Both the position numbers and the translations under genes were made by a program. Of a stretch of 46,559 bases of DNA, positions 45,199 through 46,559 are shown piece by piece. Source of the DNA: Prevotella sp. (GTDB lineage: Bacteria > Bacteroidota > Bacteroidia > Bacteroidales > Bacteroidaceae). The notes beneath the pieces were generated by a model. It had not been told where the DNA came from and made no database searches. It saw only the letters and a program-made list of their open reading frames with translations. The DNA is taken from contig JAJPYN010000007.1 in NCBI GenBank assembly GCA_021204905.1, positions 28,464-75,022 on the forward strand, read 5' to 3'. Each line of letters opens with the position of its first letter. Position 1 is the stretch's first letter.

Positions 45199-46482
45199 AT
45201 GAAAAAGTTTTTATTCTTCGCACTATTATCGTGCGCTGCTCTCGCGGGCAAGGCTCAGACGAGCTATTCGCTTTACATCGACGGCTTCCCTTATAAGTAC
45301 ACGGCGGCGTTCTCGGGCAAGATTGCCATCACGTTCACCGACCAATACGGCGAGTTCAAGCTCACGCAGACGAACGCTGTCGACGCGTCTGTTTACACGG
45401 GCTACCGCATTGTGGTGTCTGAGGCGAGCAGCTGCCAGTTTAAGCTGACCTACGGCGGCTCGGACCATTATCCTTCGGTGTCGGTGGGCGAGAACACGGG
45501 CACTTTCACTTCGAACCTCACCGCGTTCGAGCTGCAAGGCAAGTCGGCCGGCTCGTATGTTACCGTCGAAGAGGCTTACCTCATTAAGGCCGACGGCACG
45601 GAAGAGGAGATGTTCTACGGCGGCGACGCGTGGGGCTGCAAGTATGATGTCTACGAGCCGGCGGCCATCACCTACACGGGGCAGTACGGCGGCAATTACA
45701 TCAACGACCCGGAGACGAACGAGCCGTTCACCTACACCTACGGCAGCGGCAAGAAGCACACGTTCACCGTCACGCTGGCCGAGGCGCTGCCGCAGAACCT
45801 CCTTGTGGAGCTCGACGAGAACGGCGAGGGCTACGCGTGGATCAACCTCATGGCGGGGGAGAGCGAATACACCTTTGTGATTGACGATGCCGCTTGCACG
45901 AAGTACGACAAGACCACCGGCGAGGTGACAGGCCACGGCGATGAGGTGAGCTACCTGTACATCAAGTGCGACGAGGACGCCGACAGCGGGGTCTATCCGT
46001 TCACGGTGAACTTTAAGAGCATTGTCGATGTCGTGAGCGATGCCGATGCCGAAGATGAAAGCGGCAATGACGAGAATGTCGAGCAAGGCGAAGGCAACGG
46101 CTCCGATGAAGAGGTCGGCGAAGGCTCGGGCGAAGAAGGCAACGACGAGAATGTCGACGAAGAAAATAACGGCGACGACGAAAATGTTGACGAGAACACC
46201 GGCGGAGATAATACTGACGAAGAGGTTTCCGGCGAAGGCAATAGCAACGATGAAGATGTTTCCGGCGAAGGCAACGATGAAGATGTTTCCGGCGAAGGCA
46301 ATACTTCCGGCGAAGAAGGCAATACTTCGGGCGAAGACGGTTCCGAAGGCGATTCAACGGGCATCGACAGCGTTCCGGCTGCGTCGGGCGAGAGCGTTTA
46401 CTACAACCTTGCGGGCCAGCGCGTCGACGGCAGCACGGGCGGCTTGCTTGTTAAGGACGGCAAGAAGGTGCTCGTGAAATAA
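45199..46482 (+). CDS. Secreted protein, paralogue B, with long acidic linker and C-terminal tail
   Basis: Unknown function; 427 aa from the ATG at 45199, where a clean signal peptide starts (MKKFLFFALLSCAALAGKAQ); a longer TTG frame begins inside the preceding terminator and is rejected. Residues 21-270 match paralogue A domain for domain. In place of A's third domain there is a linker of about 110 residues made almost only of Glu, Asp, Gly, Asn, Ser, Thr and Val (repeats such as NDEDVSGEG). It is followed by TGIDSVPAA and the tail YYNLAGQRVDG...GLLVKDGKKVLVK. The linker may bind cations or act as a surface spacer (inference). Confidence 0.85.
   Translation: MKKFLFFALLSCAALAGKAQTSYSLYIDGFPYKYTAAFSGKIAITFTDQYGEFKLTQTNAVDASVYTGYRIVVSEASSCQFKLTYGGSDHYPSVSVGENTGTFTSNLTAFELQGKSAGSYVTVEEAYLIKADGTEEEMFYGGDAWGCKYDVYEPAAITYTGQYGGNYINDPETNEPFTYTYGSGKKHTFTVTLAEALPQNLLVELDENGEGYAWINLMAGESEYTFVIDDAACTKYDKTTGEVTGHGDEVSYLYIKCDEDADSGVYPFTVNFKSIVDVVSDADAEDESGNDENVEQGEGNGSDEEVGEGSGEEGNDENVDEENNGDDENVDENTGGDNTDEEVSGEGNSNDEDVSGEGNDEDVSGEGNTSGEEGNTSGEDGSEGDSTGIDSVPAASGESVYYNLAGQRVDGSTGGLLVKDGKKVLVK
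46246..46341 (+). repeat. Tandem repeats encoding the acidic linker of paralogue B
   Basis: A perfect 27-bp repeat (46246-46272 and 46273-46299, encoding NDEDVSGEG) is followed by a 21-bp near repeat (46300-46320 and 46321-46341, encoding NTSGEEG-like units). All units are multiples of three and keep the frame. Confidence 0.9.
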
Positions 46483-46526
46483 GACACTCATTTTCACATT
46501 TTTGTAATCACAGACTTCGATTGCAG

Positions 46527-46559
46527 GGTGCGCGGGGGTTCGCTCTCTCGCACCTTTTT
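46527..46559 (+). terminator. Rho-independent terminator after paralogue B
   Basis: GGTGCG (46527-46532) pairs with CGCACC (46549-46554) before a T-run cut by the window end. The stem matches the terminator at 45081 and the loops differ at one base. Confidence 0.75.

Overview
The window looks like a chromosomal segment of a fairly GC-rich Bacteroidales bacterium, possibly Prevotellaceae-like. The evidence is the Bacteroidetes-type division and cell-wall cluster, repeated promoters of the form TTTG-N20/21-TAnnTTTG, Bacteroidetes-restricted families (DUF3078, DUF2723/TMEM260-like, a long PurF paralogue), and three exported proteins ending in the tail IYxxxGxRV...GKKVxxK common in that order. 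It is mostly ordinary core genome. No phage, transposon, CRISPR array, rRNA or tRNA was seen.

Region 1 (1-10364, + strand) is the distal dcw cluster: mraY-murD-ftsW-murG-murC-ftsQ-ftsA-ftsZ. It makes lipid I and II precursors, polymerises septal peptidoglycan and builds the Z ring. The first 99 bases are a defective duplicate of the mraY start, with an exact 55-bp match to the real copy. This looks more like an assembly-edge artefact than biology. Region 2 (10434-16319, +) holds an exported GH2 glycosidase, a long PurF-family amidotransferase and CTP synthase. Region 3 (16323-20159, +) is a probable operon of fabD, a cytoplasmic GH13 amylase and a membrane metallophosphoesterase. It is driven by a promoter whose whole 5' leader is made of 24-bp tandem repeats.

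Region 4 (20171-39000, almost all - strand) contains a NodB-type deacetylase abutting a DUF2723 membrane glycosyltransferase; a 1185-aa modular secreted protein followed by an unlisted 57-aa acidic protein; a probable operon of THUMP methyltransferase, S9 peptidase, purD, a membrane protein and a VTT/DedA-like protein; a MerR regulator; an M23/LysM peptidase; and a flippase-like membrane protein with the M20 dipeptidase pepD. Region 5 (39033-46559) has alaS (+), a DUF3078 outer-membrane protein (-), and two tandem paralogous secreted proteins (+), each closed by the same hairpin terminator.

The least described part is the set of three secreted proteins (24566-28123, 43584-45047, 45199-46482). 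By eye they share a repeated beta-sandwich-like module (about seven copies in all), acidic low-complexity linkers and an identical style of C-terminal tail preceded by TGI(T/D)(S/T)VP. One of them has a roughly 255-nt structured leader with a basic 30-codon ORF overlapping one arm of a hairpin. All functional statements are by motif reading only; no database search was run.
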